Position numbers and translations under genes: made by a program. Below, one piece after another: positions 54,625 through 63,158 of a stretch of 64,000 bases of DNA. Source of the DNA: Rhodovastum sp963714255 (GTDB lineage: Bacteria > Pseudomonadota > Alphaproteobacteria > Acetobacterales > Acetobacteraceae); assembly GCA_963714255.1 (NCBI GenBank), contig CAVQNU010000012.1:1-64000 (forward strand), read 5' to 3'. The notes under the pieces are model-generated. The model did no database searches and had not been told where the DNA came from. It worked only from the letters and a program-made list of their open reading frames with translations. Position 1 is the first letter of the stretch. The number at the start of each line of letters is the position of its first letter.

Positions 54625-55943
54625 GGGCGGGCCAGGTCGCGCAGCGCCCGGGCCACGTCGGTGATCACGCCGGACCAGTCGCGCGGCCGTGCCTGGCGGA
54701 ACAATCGGGCGGAGGGGTACCAGGGCGTGTCGGCGCGGTCCAGCATCCAGCGGAAATCGGGTGCGTGGGCGAGCAGAATCCAAACGTCGCGCCCCAGCGC
54801 GCCGGCCAGATGGGCCGCGGCGGTGTCGACCGACACCACGACATCCATCAGCGCCGTCAGCGCCGCCGTGTCGGCGAAATCGGCGATTTCCGGGTGCGGG
54901 CGTATGCGCGCATCCTCGGGCCGTGCCTCCGGCTGCAGAGCGTGTGCCTCGATGGCGTGCAGATCGAGCAGCGGCGCCAGTGCGGCCTGCGGCAGGGAGC
55001 GGAGCGCGTCGGCCGGGTGGTCGGGGTTGCCGGCCCAGGCCACCCCCACCCGCAGCCCGCGCTTCGGGCCGAGGCGGCGGCGCCACGCGTGCAGGCGCTG
55101 CGGATCGGCGTGGAGGTACGGGGCGGGGGGCACGGTCTGCGGCGTGGTGGCGCATTCGCGCGGCAGGCTCATCAGCGGGCACCAGGCGTCGAACGTCGGC
55201 ATCGGCTCGCCCGGTGCGACGACGATGTCGGCCAGGCCGTGCAGCAACGGCACGAGCGGCTTCTGCACCTGCAGCGACACGCGCGCGCCGCGCGCCCGCA
55301 GCAGCGGGGCGTAGCGGCAGAACTGCAGCGTGTCGCCCAGCCCCTGCTCGGCGAACAGCAGCAAGGTGCGTCCCGCCAACGAATCGCTCGCGTGCCAGCG
55401 GCGGCCCGGCAAATCGTGAAGGGTAAAGGCGAAACGCGGGTGGCTCAGGCGCGCCTCATAGGCCTCCCACCCCGCCTGCCAGTTGCCCAGTGTAAGCAAC
55501 GCGAGCGCCTCGCCCAGGGCGGCGTCGGGCAGGAAGGGGGCGAGAAGGCGGGCCTGGCGGTATTCGGCGAGCGCGGCCTGCGGGTGGGCGGCTTGCATCA
55601 GCGCCCCGCCCAGGTTCACCCGTGCCTGCGCGTCGGCCGGGTCGGCGGCGACCGCCTGGGCGAGCCACACCGCGGCCTCCTGCGGCCGGTGCAGATCCAG
55701 CAGGGCCGTGCCCAGGTTGCCGCGCACCTGGCCGAGCTGCGGGGCGATGAACAGGGCGCGGCGATACGCCTCCAGTGCCTCCGCCGGGCGCTGGGTGGCG
55801 CGCAGCAGGTTGCCGAGGTTGTTGTACGCGGCCGGGTGGTCGGGCCGTAGCGCAATGGCGCGGCGCAGCGCCGCCTCGGCGCCGTCGAGGTCGCCGGCGG
55901 CCAGGGCGGCGTTGCCGTCTTCGACCAGCAGCGCCGGGTCCAC
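54621..55943 (-). CDS. TPR-containing glycosyltransferase-like protein (paralogue)
   Basis: A 440-residue paralogue of the next gene downstream. TPR units (AAYNNLGNLLRATQRPAEAL and similar), then EQGLGDTLQFCRYAPLL, DVVVSVDTAAAHLAGALGRDVW and WYPSARLFRQ. GTG 55943 starts the protein at VDPALLVEDG. The stop overlaps the next ATG (ATGA). Tandem copies suggest two related acceptors or a heteromeric enzyme. Confidence 0.82.
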   Translation of the reverse strand: MDPALLVEDGNAALAAGDLDGAEAALRRAIALRPDHPAAYNNLGNLLRATQRPAEALEAYRRALFIAPQLGQVRGNLGTALLDLHRPQEAAVWLAQAVAADPADAQARVNLGGALMQAAHPQAALAEYRQARLLAPFLPDAALGEALALLTLGNWQAGWEAYEARLSHPRFAFTLHDLPGRRWHASDSLAGRTLLLFAEQGLGDTLQFCRYAPLLRARGARVSLQVQKPLVPLLHGLADIVVAPGEPMPTFDAWCPLMSLPRECATTPQTVPPAPYLHADPQRLHAWRRRLGPKRGLRVGVAWAGNPDHPADALRSLPQAALAPLLDLHAIEAHALQPEARPEDARIRPHPEIADFADTAALTALMDVVVSVDTAAAHLAGALGRDVWILLAHAPDFRWMLDRADTPWYPSARLFRQARPRDWSGVITDVARALRDLARP

Positions 55944-55946
55944 GGC

Positions 55947-57035
55947 TCAACAATCCGCGTTGGCGTCGCCCAGGGCGGGGCTGTCGTGCAGGCCGGGCGC
56001 GGCGCGGAACTGCGGATCGATCGGCACCGGCAGGGCGGGCATTTCGCGCTCGCCCGTGCGCACCCGGTGCGCGAACAGCCCGCGGGCGGCGAAATGCGGG
56101 TCCGCGGCGGCTTCTTCGGGGGTAGCGACGATGCTGCAGCACACGTCCCGGCCGGCGAGGCGGCGGCTCCATTCGGCGCTGTCATGGGCTGCGATGCGGG
56201 CCGCCACCTCGGCGGTGCCGGCGGCCTCAGGCAGGCCGGCGGCGTCGCAGAACTGGCCCCAGAACTTGTCCTCCAGCGGGGCGGCGGCGAGGCAGCGCCC
56301 ATCCGCCATGCGGTAGATCTGATAGCGCGGCGTGCCGCCATGGGTCAGCAGCGTGTTGGCCGCGGGAAAGCCGCCGCCGGCGACCCCCTCGGCGAGGGCC
56401 GCAAACGCGAATGGCATCAGGTTGTCGTGCATCGATATGTCGAGATGGCAGCCGCGTCGGTTGCGCGCGCGCGCCTGCAGGGCGAGCAGGATGTTGATCA
56501 CCGCCGGATAGGCGCCGCCGCCGATATCGGCCAGCAGCGCCGGCGGCAGCGCCGGCGCACCGTCGGCCCCGGCGACCAGGCCGAGCAGCCCCGATGCGGC
56601 CATGTAGTTCAGGTCGTGCCCCGCCTGCTGCGCGCGCGGGCCGTGCTGGCCGTAGCCGGTGATCGAGCAATAGACCAGCCCGGGATTGAGCCCGGCCAGC
56701 GCCGCATAGCCCAGGCCCAAACGGTCCATGACGCCGGGGCGGAACTGCTCCACCAGCACATCGGCACGGGTCAGCAACGGGCGCAGCCGGTCGATCGCCC
56801 CCGCCGCCTTGAGGTCGATGGCGAGGCTGCGCTTGCCGCGGTTGAGCAGCGCGAACACGGCGCTGCCGGCCTCGGTTTGCGGCGGAAACCGCCGCATGTC
56901 GTCGCCCTCGCCGGGACGCTCGATCTTGGTCACCTCGGCGCCGGCCTCGGCGAGCATGAGGGTGGCGAGCGGGCCGGGCAGCAAGGTTGAGAAATCGAGG
57001 ACGAAAAGCCCGGCGAGCGGGCGTGGATGGGTCAT
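55947..57035 (-). CDS. CaiB/BaiF-type CoA transferase
   Basis: A 362-residue family III CoA transferase. LVLDFSTLLPGP-like start (FVLDFSTLLPGPLATLML), MRRFPPQTEAGSAVFALLNRGKRSL, and the catalytic aspartate in AGHDLNYMAASG. It moves CoA between carboxylic acids; the substrate cannot be told. ATG 57035 gives MTHPRPLAGL. It ends three bases before the TPR-glycosyltransferase start, a likely accident of packing. Confidence 0.88.
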   Translation of the reverse strand: MTHPRPLAGLFVLDFSTLLPGPLATLMLAEAGAEVTKIERPGEGDDMRRFPPQTEAGSAVFALLNRGKRSLAIDLKAAGAIDRLRPLLTRADVLVEQFRPGVMDRLGLGYAALAGLNPGLVYCSITGYGQHGPRAQQAGHDLNYMAASGLLGLVAGADGAPALPPALLADIGGGAYPAVINILLALQARARNRRGCHLDISMHDNLMPFAFAALAEGVAGGGFPAANTLLTHGGTPRYQIYRMADGRCLAAAPLEDKFWGQFCDAAGLPEAAGTAEVAARIAAHDSAEWSRRLAGRDVCCSIVATPEEAAADPHFAARGLFAHRVRTGEREMPALPVPIDPQFRAAPGLHDSPALGDANADC

Positions 57036-57112
57036 TGGTGCGCGAGTCCGGTGGTGTCGTGGCGCATCTGACACCAGAGCGGGGGCGGAGGGAACATGCA
57101 GGCTGGGTTAAG

Positions 57113-57236
57113 GAAGGCCAGGGCTCTGCCCTGGACCCGCCAAGGGGCAGTGGCCCCTTGGAACCCATTACTTAAGGTGCGGGGTCCAGGGGCCTCTCGG
57201 CCCTTGGCGGGTCCGGGGCAGAGCCCTGGCCGCCCT
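57113..57236. repeat. GC-rich intergenic repeat, copy 10 (doublet)
   Basis: Full left arm, spacer CATTACTTAAGGTGCGG, and a right arm whose inner hairpin is altered (CAGGGGCCTCTCGGCCCTTGG). The altered part matches that of copy 8. Confidence 0.85.
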
Positions 57237-57315
57237 TAACCCAGCCCCCAGACGCGAACACTCTTCACGTTTGCCTCCCGGAATGCGAGGTTGGCGCCCT
57301 CCTGGGAGTCACCTC

Positions 57316-58203
57316 ATGGATGACGTGATCCGTGGCCTGTGGGTCGCCGTCGCCACGCCGCTCGACGCTGCCGGCGCGGTCGATCACGAGGCGCTGGTGC
57401 GGCATTGCCAGGGGCTGCTCGGCGCCGGGTGTGACGGGATCGTGCCGTTCGGCAGCACCGGCGAGGGCCCGTCCTTCGCCATCCGCGAGCGCCTGGCGGC
57501 GGTGGAGGCGCTGCTGCAAGCCGGCATCCCGTCGGCGTGCATCGCCCTGGGCAGCGGCGGCCCGGCCATTCCCGAGACGGTGCTGCTGATCCGCGGCGCG
57601 CTGGCGCTGGGGCTGATGCATGTGCTCATTCTGCCGCCGTATTTTTTTCGCGACGTTGCGGAGCAGGGCATCGAAGACGCCTTCGCCGCCATCATCGACG
57701 GCGTCGCCTCCGACCGGTTGCGCGCGACGCTGCACCATATCCCTGCGGTTTCGGGCGTCGGCGTGCCGGCTGCCGTGCTCGGGCACCTGCGGGCGCGCTT
57801 CGGGCGGCTGGTGGCGGGGGCGCAAGACAGTAGCGGCGACATCGCGGGGTTCCGCGCGTTCCGGGAGGCGGCACCCGCCTGTGGCTGCGTGGTGGGCGCT
57901 GAGGTGGATATCGCCCGCGCGCTGGCTCTGGGCGGCACCGGCACGATCTGCGCGATGGCCAATGTGGTGCCGGGGCTGGTGCGGGCGATGTTCGACCATC
58001 AAGCCGGCGAGCCCGCCATGCGCCAGGCCCGCGCCCTGCTGGACGGGCAGAGCTTTATCCCGGCGCTGAAATCGGTGCTGGCGGCGCGCAGCGGCGACGG
58101 CGCCTGGCGGGCAGTGCGCCCGCCGCTGTGCCCGGCGGACGCCGCCGCCGGCGCGCGCATCGCCGCGGCGCTGACCGCGCTTGAGGCGCGCCGCGCAGCC
58201 TGA
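57316..58203 (+). CDS. Dihydrodipicolinate synthase-family protein lacking the catalytic Tyr and Lys
   Basis: A 295-residue TIM-barrel protein of the DapA/N-acetylneuraminate lyase family. VPFGSTGEGPSF matches the substrate-carboxylate loop. In the usual LYHIP and (I/V)KDSSGD motifs, Tyr is replaced by His (RATLHHIPAVSG, residue 140) and the Schiff-base Lys by Gln (VAGAQDSSGDI, residue 170). Each change needs one base. Such a protein should not form the normal Schiff base. It may be a binding protein, use another chemistry, or be newly inactivated. Confidence 0.8.
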   Translation: MDDVIRGLWVAVATPLDAAGAVDHEALVRHCQGLLGAGCDGIVPFGSTGEGPSFAIRERLAAVEALLQAGIPSACIALGSGGPAIPETVLLIRGALALGLMHVLILPPYFFRDVAEQGIEDAFAAIIDGVASDRLRATLHHIPAVSGVGVPAAVLGHLRARFGRLVAGAQDSSGDIAGFRAFREAAPACGCVVGAEVDIARALALGGTGTICAMANVVPGLVRAMFDHQAGEPAMRQARALLDGQSFIPALKSVLAARSGDGAWRAVRPPLCPADAAAGARIAAALTALEARRAA

Positions 58204-58224
58204 GCCGGAAGGAACCATGCGGCG

Positions 58225-58857
58225 ATGAACGCGCCCCTGGCGCTGGCCTGCGCGGCGGCTGGAGCGGCCTACACGCTGACCCCCGGGCCGGCGTTCCTCG
58301 CCCTCCTGGGCATCGGCGCCGGGCAGGGGCGACGGGAAGCGGCCGGGTTCCTCCTCGGCCATTTCGCCGGAGACGTGCTGTGGTCGACGCTGGCGCTGCT
58401 GGCCATCGTGGGCGCGCACTGGGTGGGCAGCACGGTGTTCAGCGTGCTCGGCCTGGTATGCGGGGTGTATCTGGGCTGGCTGGGGGTGGGTGTGCTGCGG
58501 GCGCGGCCGGCGGGTGACGGCGGCTCGGCCGCGGCGGTGCGCCGGCCGGTGTTGCGCGGGCTGGCGTTCGGGCTGACCAATCCGAAATCCTATCCGGTTG
58601 CGCTGGCCACCTTCACCGCGCTGCTGGGCCACGAGGCGGCATCGCTCGGCTGGGAGTCGCTGCCGTTTCTGCTGGGTGCCGCATGCGCGGGATTCCTGGC
58701 GGCCGACGCATTACTGGTGATGCTGGCCGGGGCGGCCGGCATGCGCCGCTTATACCGGCGCCACGAAGTGCCCATATTGCGCCTGTCCGGCCTGGTGTTT
58801 CTGGCCTTCGCCCTGGCCGCGCTGCGCAATGCGGCGATCGGGCTCGGGGCGGTTTGA
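58225..58857 (+). CDS. LysE/RhtB-family amino-acid exporter
   Basis: A 210-residue membrane protein with about six hydrophobic segments. TPGPAFLALLGIGAGQGRREAAGF and the first loop are typical of LysE exporters, as is GLTNPKSYPVALATFTALLG at mid-protein. It exports amino acids or small metabolites. It lies 21 bases after the DHDPS-like gene, so the two may be co-transcribed. Ligand unknown. Confidence 0.85.
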   Translation: MNAPLALACAAAGAAYTLTPGPAFLALLGIGAGQGRREAAGFLLGHFAGDVLWSTLALLAIVGAHWVGSTVFSVLGLVCGVYLGWLGVGVLRARPAGDGGSAAAVRRPVLRGLAFGLTNPKSYPVALATFTALLGHEAASLGWESLPFLLGAACAGFLAADALLVMLAGAAGMRRLYRRHEVPILRLSGLVFLAFALAALRNAAIGLGAV

Positions 58858-58904
58858 GCCGGCACGGGGAAGCGGATTGAGTTCTCCGCGGGGACATGTA
58901 CAAT

Positions 58905-58924
58905 CTTGTTACTACGGTATCAAG
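58905..58924. promoter_or_regulatory. Dyad upstream of cysK
   Basis: CTTGTTAC (58905-58912) and GTATCAAG (58917-58924) form a 7-of-8 dyad around TACG, ending 28 bases before cysK. The size and layout fit an Rrf2-type (IscR/CymR-like) operator. The regulator is not in the window. Confidence 0.45.
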
Positions 58925-58952
58925 ACGTAAATTTCTGCCAGGAGCCGAGCCC

Positions 58953-59933
58953 ATGAGCGAGCCCGCCCACAAGCCTCTGATCTTCGACCGCCCGCTGCGC
59001 GGGCGCATCTACGACAGCATCGCCGAGACCATCGGCAACACTCCGCTGGTGCGCATTCCGCGCATCGCCGCGGAGGAGGGGCTGGTGGCGGATGTCGCGC
59101 TGAAGCTGGAGTTCTTCAACCCGATCGCCAGCGTGAAGGACCGTATCGGCGTCAATTTGATCCTCTCTCTGGAGCGCGAGGGCAAGATCGGCCCGGGTTC
59201 GGTGCTGATCGAGCCCACCTCGGGCAACACCGGCATCGGCCTGGCCTTCTTTGCCGCCTCGCGCGGCTACCGGCTGATCGTAACGCTGCCCGAGTTGGTT
59301 TCGGTCGAGCGGCGCAAGCTGCTGGCCTATCTGGGCGCCGAGCTGGAACTGACGCCGAAGGAAAAGGGCATGAAGGGCGCGGTCGCGCGCGCCCAGGAGT
59401 TGCTGGAGTCCACGCCGGGGGCGGTGATCGTCGGCCAGTTCACCAATCCGGCGAACCCGGAGATTTACCGCATCACCACCGCCGAGGAAATCTGGTTCGA
59501 CACCGAGGGCAAGGTAGATATCGTGGTATCGGGCATCGGCACCGGCGGCACCCTGACCGGCATCGGCCAGGCGCTGAAGCCGCGCAAGCCGGAGCTGAAG
59601 CTGATCGCCGTGGAGCCCACCGCGAGCCCGGTGCTATCGGGCGGCTCGCCCTCGCCGCATCCGATTCAGGGCATCGGCGCCGGGTTCGTGCCGGCGGTGC
59701 TGGATACCTCCCTGATCGATGAAATCGTGCAGGTAACCAACGAGGAGACATTTGCGCAGGCAAAACGTCTGGCCAAAAGCGAGGGCATTCCGGGCGGCAT
59801 TTCCTCGGGCGCGGCATTGGCGGCGACGCTGAAAGTGGCGAAGCGGCCGGAGAACGCGGGCAAGCTGATCGTGGCGATTATTCCCAGCTTTGCCGAGCGG
59901 TATTACACGACGGCGCTGTTTGATGGGTTGTGA
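58953..59933 (+). CDS. cysK: Cysteine synthase A
   Basis: A 326-residue PLP enzyme making cysteine from O-acetylserine and sulfide. PLP lysine in NPIASVKDRIG. Substrate loop EPTSGNTGIGLAF, phosphate loop GIGTGGTLTGIG, and PGGISSGAAL toward the end. GGAG precedes ATG 58953, and a dyad lies upstream, suggesting sulfur or redox control. The final YTTALFDGL is typical. Confidence 0.95.
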   Translation: MSEPAHKPLIFDRPLRGRIYDSIAETIGNTPLVRIPRIAAEEGLVADVALKLEFFNPIASVKDRIGVNLILSLEREGKIGPGSVLIEPTSGNTGIGLAFFAASRGYRLIVTLPELVSVERRKLLAYLGAELELTPKEKGMKGAVARAQELLESTPGAVIVGQFTNPANPEIYRITTAEEIWFDTEGKVDIVVSGIGTGGTLTGIGQALKPRKPELKLIAVEPTASPVLSGGSPSPHPIQGIGAGFVPAVLDTSLIDEIVQVTNEETFAQAKRLAKSEGIPGGISSGAALAATLKVAKRPENAGKLIVAIIPSFAERYYTTALFDGL

Positions 59934-59940
59934 GGAAGCA

Positions 59941-60075
59941 AGGTAAGGCCAGGGCTCTGCCCTGGACCCGGCAGGGGGCAGTGGCCCCCTGCACCCCGTT
60001 ACGTTAAGGGGTCCAGGTGCCTTGGGCCCCTGGTGGGTGCAGGGCGAAGCCCTGCCCGGGTCCGGGGCAGAGCAC
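59941..60075. repeat. GC-rich intergenic repeat, copy 11 (variant)
   Basis: Left arm with inner hairpin CAGGGGGCAGTGGCCCCCTG, spacer CCCCGTTACGTTAAGGGG, then divergent right hairpins (GGGCGAAGCCC, GGGGCAGAGC). It lies between cysK and the convergent Nudix gene. Confidence 0.8.
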
Positions 60076-60127
60076 CGACTGGCGTGAGGGTCGTGACCGC
60101 CGCCGCCTTGCGGCGCTTAAGACGGGC

Positions 60128-60805
60128 TCAGACTGAAGTTCCCGGCCGACGAGTCTGGCGGCGGCGGCACGGGGCAGGCGCGTAAGCAATCCGGCCGGGC
60201 CCTAACATCAGCGGCGTCCGCTGGCGCAATTGCCGTTCCTGCGGACTCATGGCCAACCAATCCTGCAGACATGCGATGACGTGGCGCGTCACGCAGGCCA
60301 ACGCCAGCGACAGCGCCTCCGCCGGTGCATACCAGCGCAGCCCCTCCAGCTCGCCCGACCCGGCGATGGTGCCGGACACGCGCTCCGCGGCAACCACCAG
60401 AAAGCGCGCGTTGAACCGCACCGGACTGGGCTGCGGCGTCACCGCGCGACAGAGATAGTCGAACCCGTCCAGGTGCGGCGGCGCGCCGAGCGAAAGCCCG
60501 GTCTCCTCCTCCAGTTCACGGGCGGCGGCGATCGCCAGCCCCCGCGCGAGCGCAGGGTCGGCCGCTCCAAGCAGATGCCGCATCACCTCGGGGCGCAGTT
60601 CCGAGGCGGCCGGGGCGGTGCTGTCCGTGGCGTCGACCGCGCCGCCGGGGAACACCAGATGAAGCGGCAGGAAGCGATGGGTGGCGCAGCGCCTGCCCAT
60701 CAGCGCCTCCGGCCCGAACGGACCCTGGCGCAGCACGATCAGGCTGGCGGCGTGGCGCGGCTCCACCCGGGGGCGGGCCGGACCGGCGGACGAAGGCTCG
60801 GGCAT
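60128..60805 (-). CDS. NUDIX hydrolase
   Basis: A 225-residue Nudix protein. The box is split by an insert: FPGGAVDATD, then AAARELEEETGLSLG (RE..EE.G core intact). It hydrolyses a nucleoside diphosphate-linked compound; with NUDT19/CoA pyrophosphatase-like size and insert it may act on CoA esters. ATG 60805 gives MPEPSSAGPARPR. Confidence 0.85.
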   Translation of the reverse strand: MPEPSSAGPARPRVEPRHAASLIVLRQGPFGPEALMGRRCATHRFLPLHLVFPGGAVDATDSTAPAASELRPEVMRHLLGAADPALARGLAIAAARELEEETGLSLGAPPHLDGFDYLCRAVTPQPSPVRFNARFLVVAAERVSGTIAGSGELEGLRWYAPAEALSLALACVTRHVIACLQDWLAMSPQERQLRQRTPLMLGPGRIAYAPAPCRRRQTRRPGTSV

Positions 60806-60886
60806 CTTGCGTGGTCCTCTTGCCGCGCGCTTGCCGCCACCTGCGATAGGTGCAAGCGGCGACTGGCTGCGGCTGCGGAAAAAATT

Positions 60887-61800
60887 TCAGACCGGGTCCC
60901 AGGAAAACACATCCCCCGACCGGTCCAGCGGCGTGAACCCGCCCCGCAACGCCGGCAGCGCGTGCTCGGCGATCAGCGCCGGTGTCCAGCCCTCGCTGCG
61001 GTGCACGCTGCGCACCGGCCGGCTCTGGCTGAACAGGAAAATCTCGTGCATGCGTGGCGCAAACACCTGCCCGGTCACCTCCTTGGCCGCGTCGGAGGCA
61101 AGAAACACCGCCAGCGGCGCGTTCTTGTCCGGCGTCATCGCCTGCAGGCGCGCGAGTCGCCGCTGCTGGGCCGCGGTATCCGCCGGGATCGCCTGCGTCA
61201 TCCGGCTCCAGGCGAAGGGGGCGATGCAGTTGCTGCGCACGTTGTACCGCGCCATGTCGAGAGCGATCGCCTTGGAGAGCGCGACGATGCCGAGCTTGGC
61301 GGCCGAATAATTCGCCTGGCCAAAATTGCCGATCAGCCCGGAGGTGCTGGTCATGTGCACGAAGGCGCCGCTTTCCTGCCGGCGGAAGTGCTCGGCGGCG
61401 GCGCGGCTGACGAAGAAGGTTCCGTTCAGGTGCACGCCGATCACCGCCAGCCAGTCCTCGGGCGCCATCTTGTGAAAAATCACGTCGCGCAGGATGCCGG
61501 CATTGTTCACCACCGCGTCCACCTGCCCGAAATGGTCGAGCGCGCATTGCACAATCTTCCGGGCGCTGTTCCAGTCCGCCACGCTGTCGGTGCTGATGGC
61601 CGCCTGCCCACCGCGCTGTTCGATGATCTGCTTGGTCTGCTCAGCGGGCGAGGCCGACCCGCCCTCGCCGGTCAGCGAGGCGCCGACATCGTTGATGACC
61701 ACCCGCGCGCCCTCCAGCGCCATGGCGACGGCGATCTCGCGCCCGATGCCCCCGCCGGCGCCGGTGACCACGGCGACTTTTCCATCCATCATATTCATGG
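60887..61800 (-). CDS. Short-chain dehydrogenase/reductase, hydroxyacyl-type
   Basis: A 304-residue SDR enzyme. NAD(P) motif VVTGAGGGIGREIA, NNAGILRD, catalytic serine in MTSTSG and Y-x-x-x-K in NYSAAKLGI. The insert after the first strand (GASLTGEGGSASPAEQT) is typical of the SDRs related to peroxisomal multifunctional enzyme type 2 (3-hydroxyacyl-CoA dehydrogenase). ATG 61800 starts MNMMDGKV. Confidence 0.88.
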
Positions 61801-61889
61801 CGCTTCCATCCTTCCCTTTGTTTCGCCGAGCATAAGCGCTCGGGCTGGGGGGTGTGAACCCGGGGGCGGGAAAGTGGGGTGAAGCAAGC

Positions 61890-61943
61890 GGAAGGCCAGG
61901 GCTCGGCCCTGGAGCCGCCAAGGCAGAGCCCTGGCTCTGATTT
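61890..61943. repeat. GC-rich intergenic repeat, copy 12 (short)
   Basis: A reduced copy with only the outer hairpins: AAGGCCAGGGCTCGGCCCTGG and GGCAGAGCCCTGGC, joined by AGCCGCCAA. The middle is missing. Confidence 0.75.
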
Positions 61944-62032
61944 GCTTGCTTGCCCCGCACCCCACGCGTTTGCGCCGCGGCGTCCGAACGGGCATGGTGC
62001 TGTGCAAACCTCTCCACCCGGAGCCTTTCCTC

Positions 62033-63157
62033 ATGAGCTACCGCCCGTACCAGCAAATCGAGCGCCGCCGGTCGCGCCAGATCCATGTGGGCCCCGTGGC
62101 CGTCGGCGGCGACGCGCCGATCACCGTGCAGACCATGACCAACACGTTGACCTCCGACGCCGCCGCCACCATCGCCCAGATCAAGCGCGCCGAGGCCGCG
62201 GGCGTGGACATCGTCCGCGTGTCCTGTCCCGACCAGGAGAGCACCGCCGCCCTGCATGAGATTGTTCGCGGCGTGAATGTGCCGATCGTCGCCGACATCC
62301 ATTTCCACTATCGCCGCGCCATCGAGGCGGCCGAGGCCGGGGCCGCCTGCCTGCGCATCAACCCGGGCAATATCGGCAGCGCCGAGCGGGTGCGCGACGT
62401 GGTGAAGGCGGCGCGCGACCATGGCTGCTCCATGCGCATCGGCGTCAATGCCGGCAGCCTGGAGAAGCATTTGCTGGAGAAATACGGCGAGCCCAATCCC
62501 GAGGCCATGGTGGAAAGCGCGCTCGAACACGCCAAGATCTTGCAGGACCACGACTTCCACGAATTCAAGATCAGCGTGAAGGCATCCGACGTGTTCCTGG
62601 CGGTGGCCGCCTATAAGCAACTCGCCGAGGCCTGCGACCACCCGCTCCATATCGGCATCACCGAGGCTGGCGGGCGGCGTACCGGCACGGTGAAGAGCGC
62701 GGTCGGCCTGGGCAACCTGCTGTGGTCCGGCGTCGGCGACACGGTGCGCGTGTCACTCTCGGCCGAGCCCGAGGAAGAGGTGCATGTCGGCTGGGAGATT
62801 TTGAAGTCGCTCGGTCTGCGCCATCGCGGGGTGAAGATCATCTCGTGCCCGTCCTGCGCGCGGCAGGGCTATAACGTGATCGACACGGTGGCGCAGCTGG
62901 AGGCGCGGCTGGCGCATATCGACACGCCGCTCACGCTGTCCATCATCGGCTGCGTGGTGAACGGGCCGGGCGAGGCGCTGATGACCGATATCGGCATCAC
63001 CGGCGGCGGCGGCGGGCGGCACATGGTGTATGCGGCCGGCAAGACCGACCACCAGATCGACACCGAACGCATGATCGACCACGTGGTGGACCTGGTCGAG
63101 CGCAGGGCGGCGGCGATCCGGGCGGAGCAGACGGCGGCGAAGGTGGCGGCGGAGTAA
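62033..63157 (+). CDS. ispG: (E)-4-hydroxy-3-methylbut-2-enyl-diphosphate synthase
   Basis: A 374-residue IspG/GcpE, the [4Fe-4S] enzyme that makes HMBPP in the MEP isoprenoid pathway. Cluster cysteines appear in SCPSCARQG and GCVVNGPGE. VQTMTNTLTSDAAATIAQI at the start matches the family. GGAG precedes ATG 62033. One base separates the stop codon from the hisS start. Essential in bacteria without mevalonate. Confidence 0.96.
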   Translation: MSYRPYQQIERRRSRQIHVGPVAVGGDAPITVQTMTNTLTSDAAATIAQIKRAEAAGVDIVRVSCPDQESTAALHEIVRGVNVPIVADIHFHYRRAIEAAEAGAACLRINPGNIGSAERVRDVVKAARDHGCSMRIGVNAGSLEKHLLEKYGEPNPEAMVESALEHAKILQDHDFHEFKISVKASDVFLAVAAYKQLAEACDHPLHIGITEAGGRRTGTVKSAVGLGNLLWSGVGDTVRVSLSAEPEEEVHVGWEILKSLGLRHRGVKIISCPSCARQGYNVIDTVAQLEARLAHIDTPLTLSIIGCVVNGPGEALMTDIGITGGGGGRHMVYAAGKTDHQIDTERMIDHVVDLVERRAAAIRAEQTAAKVAAE

Positions 63158-63158
63158 C

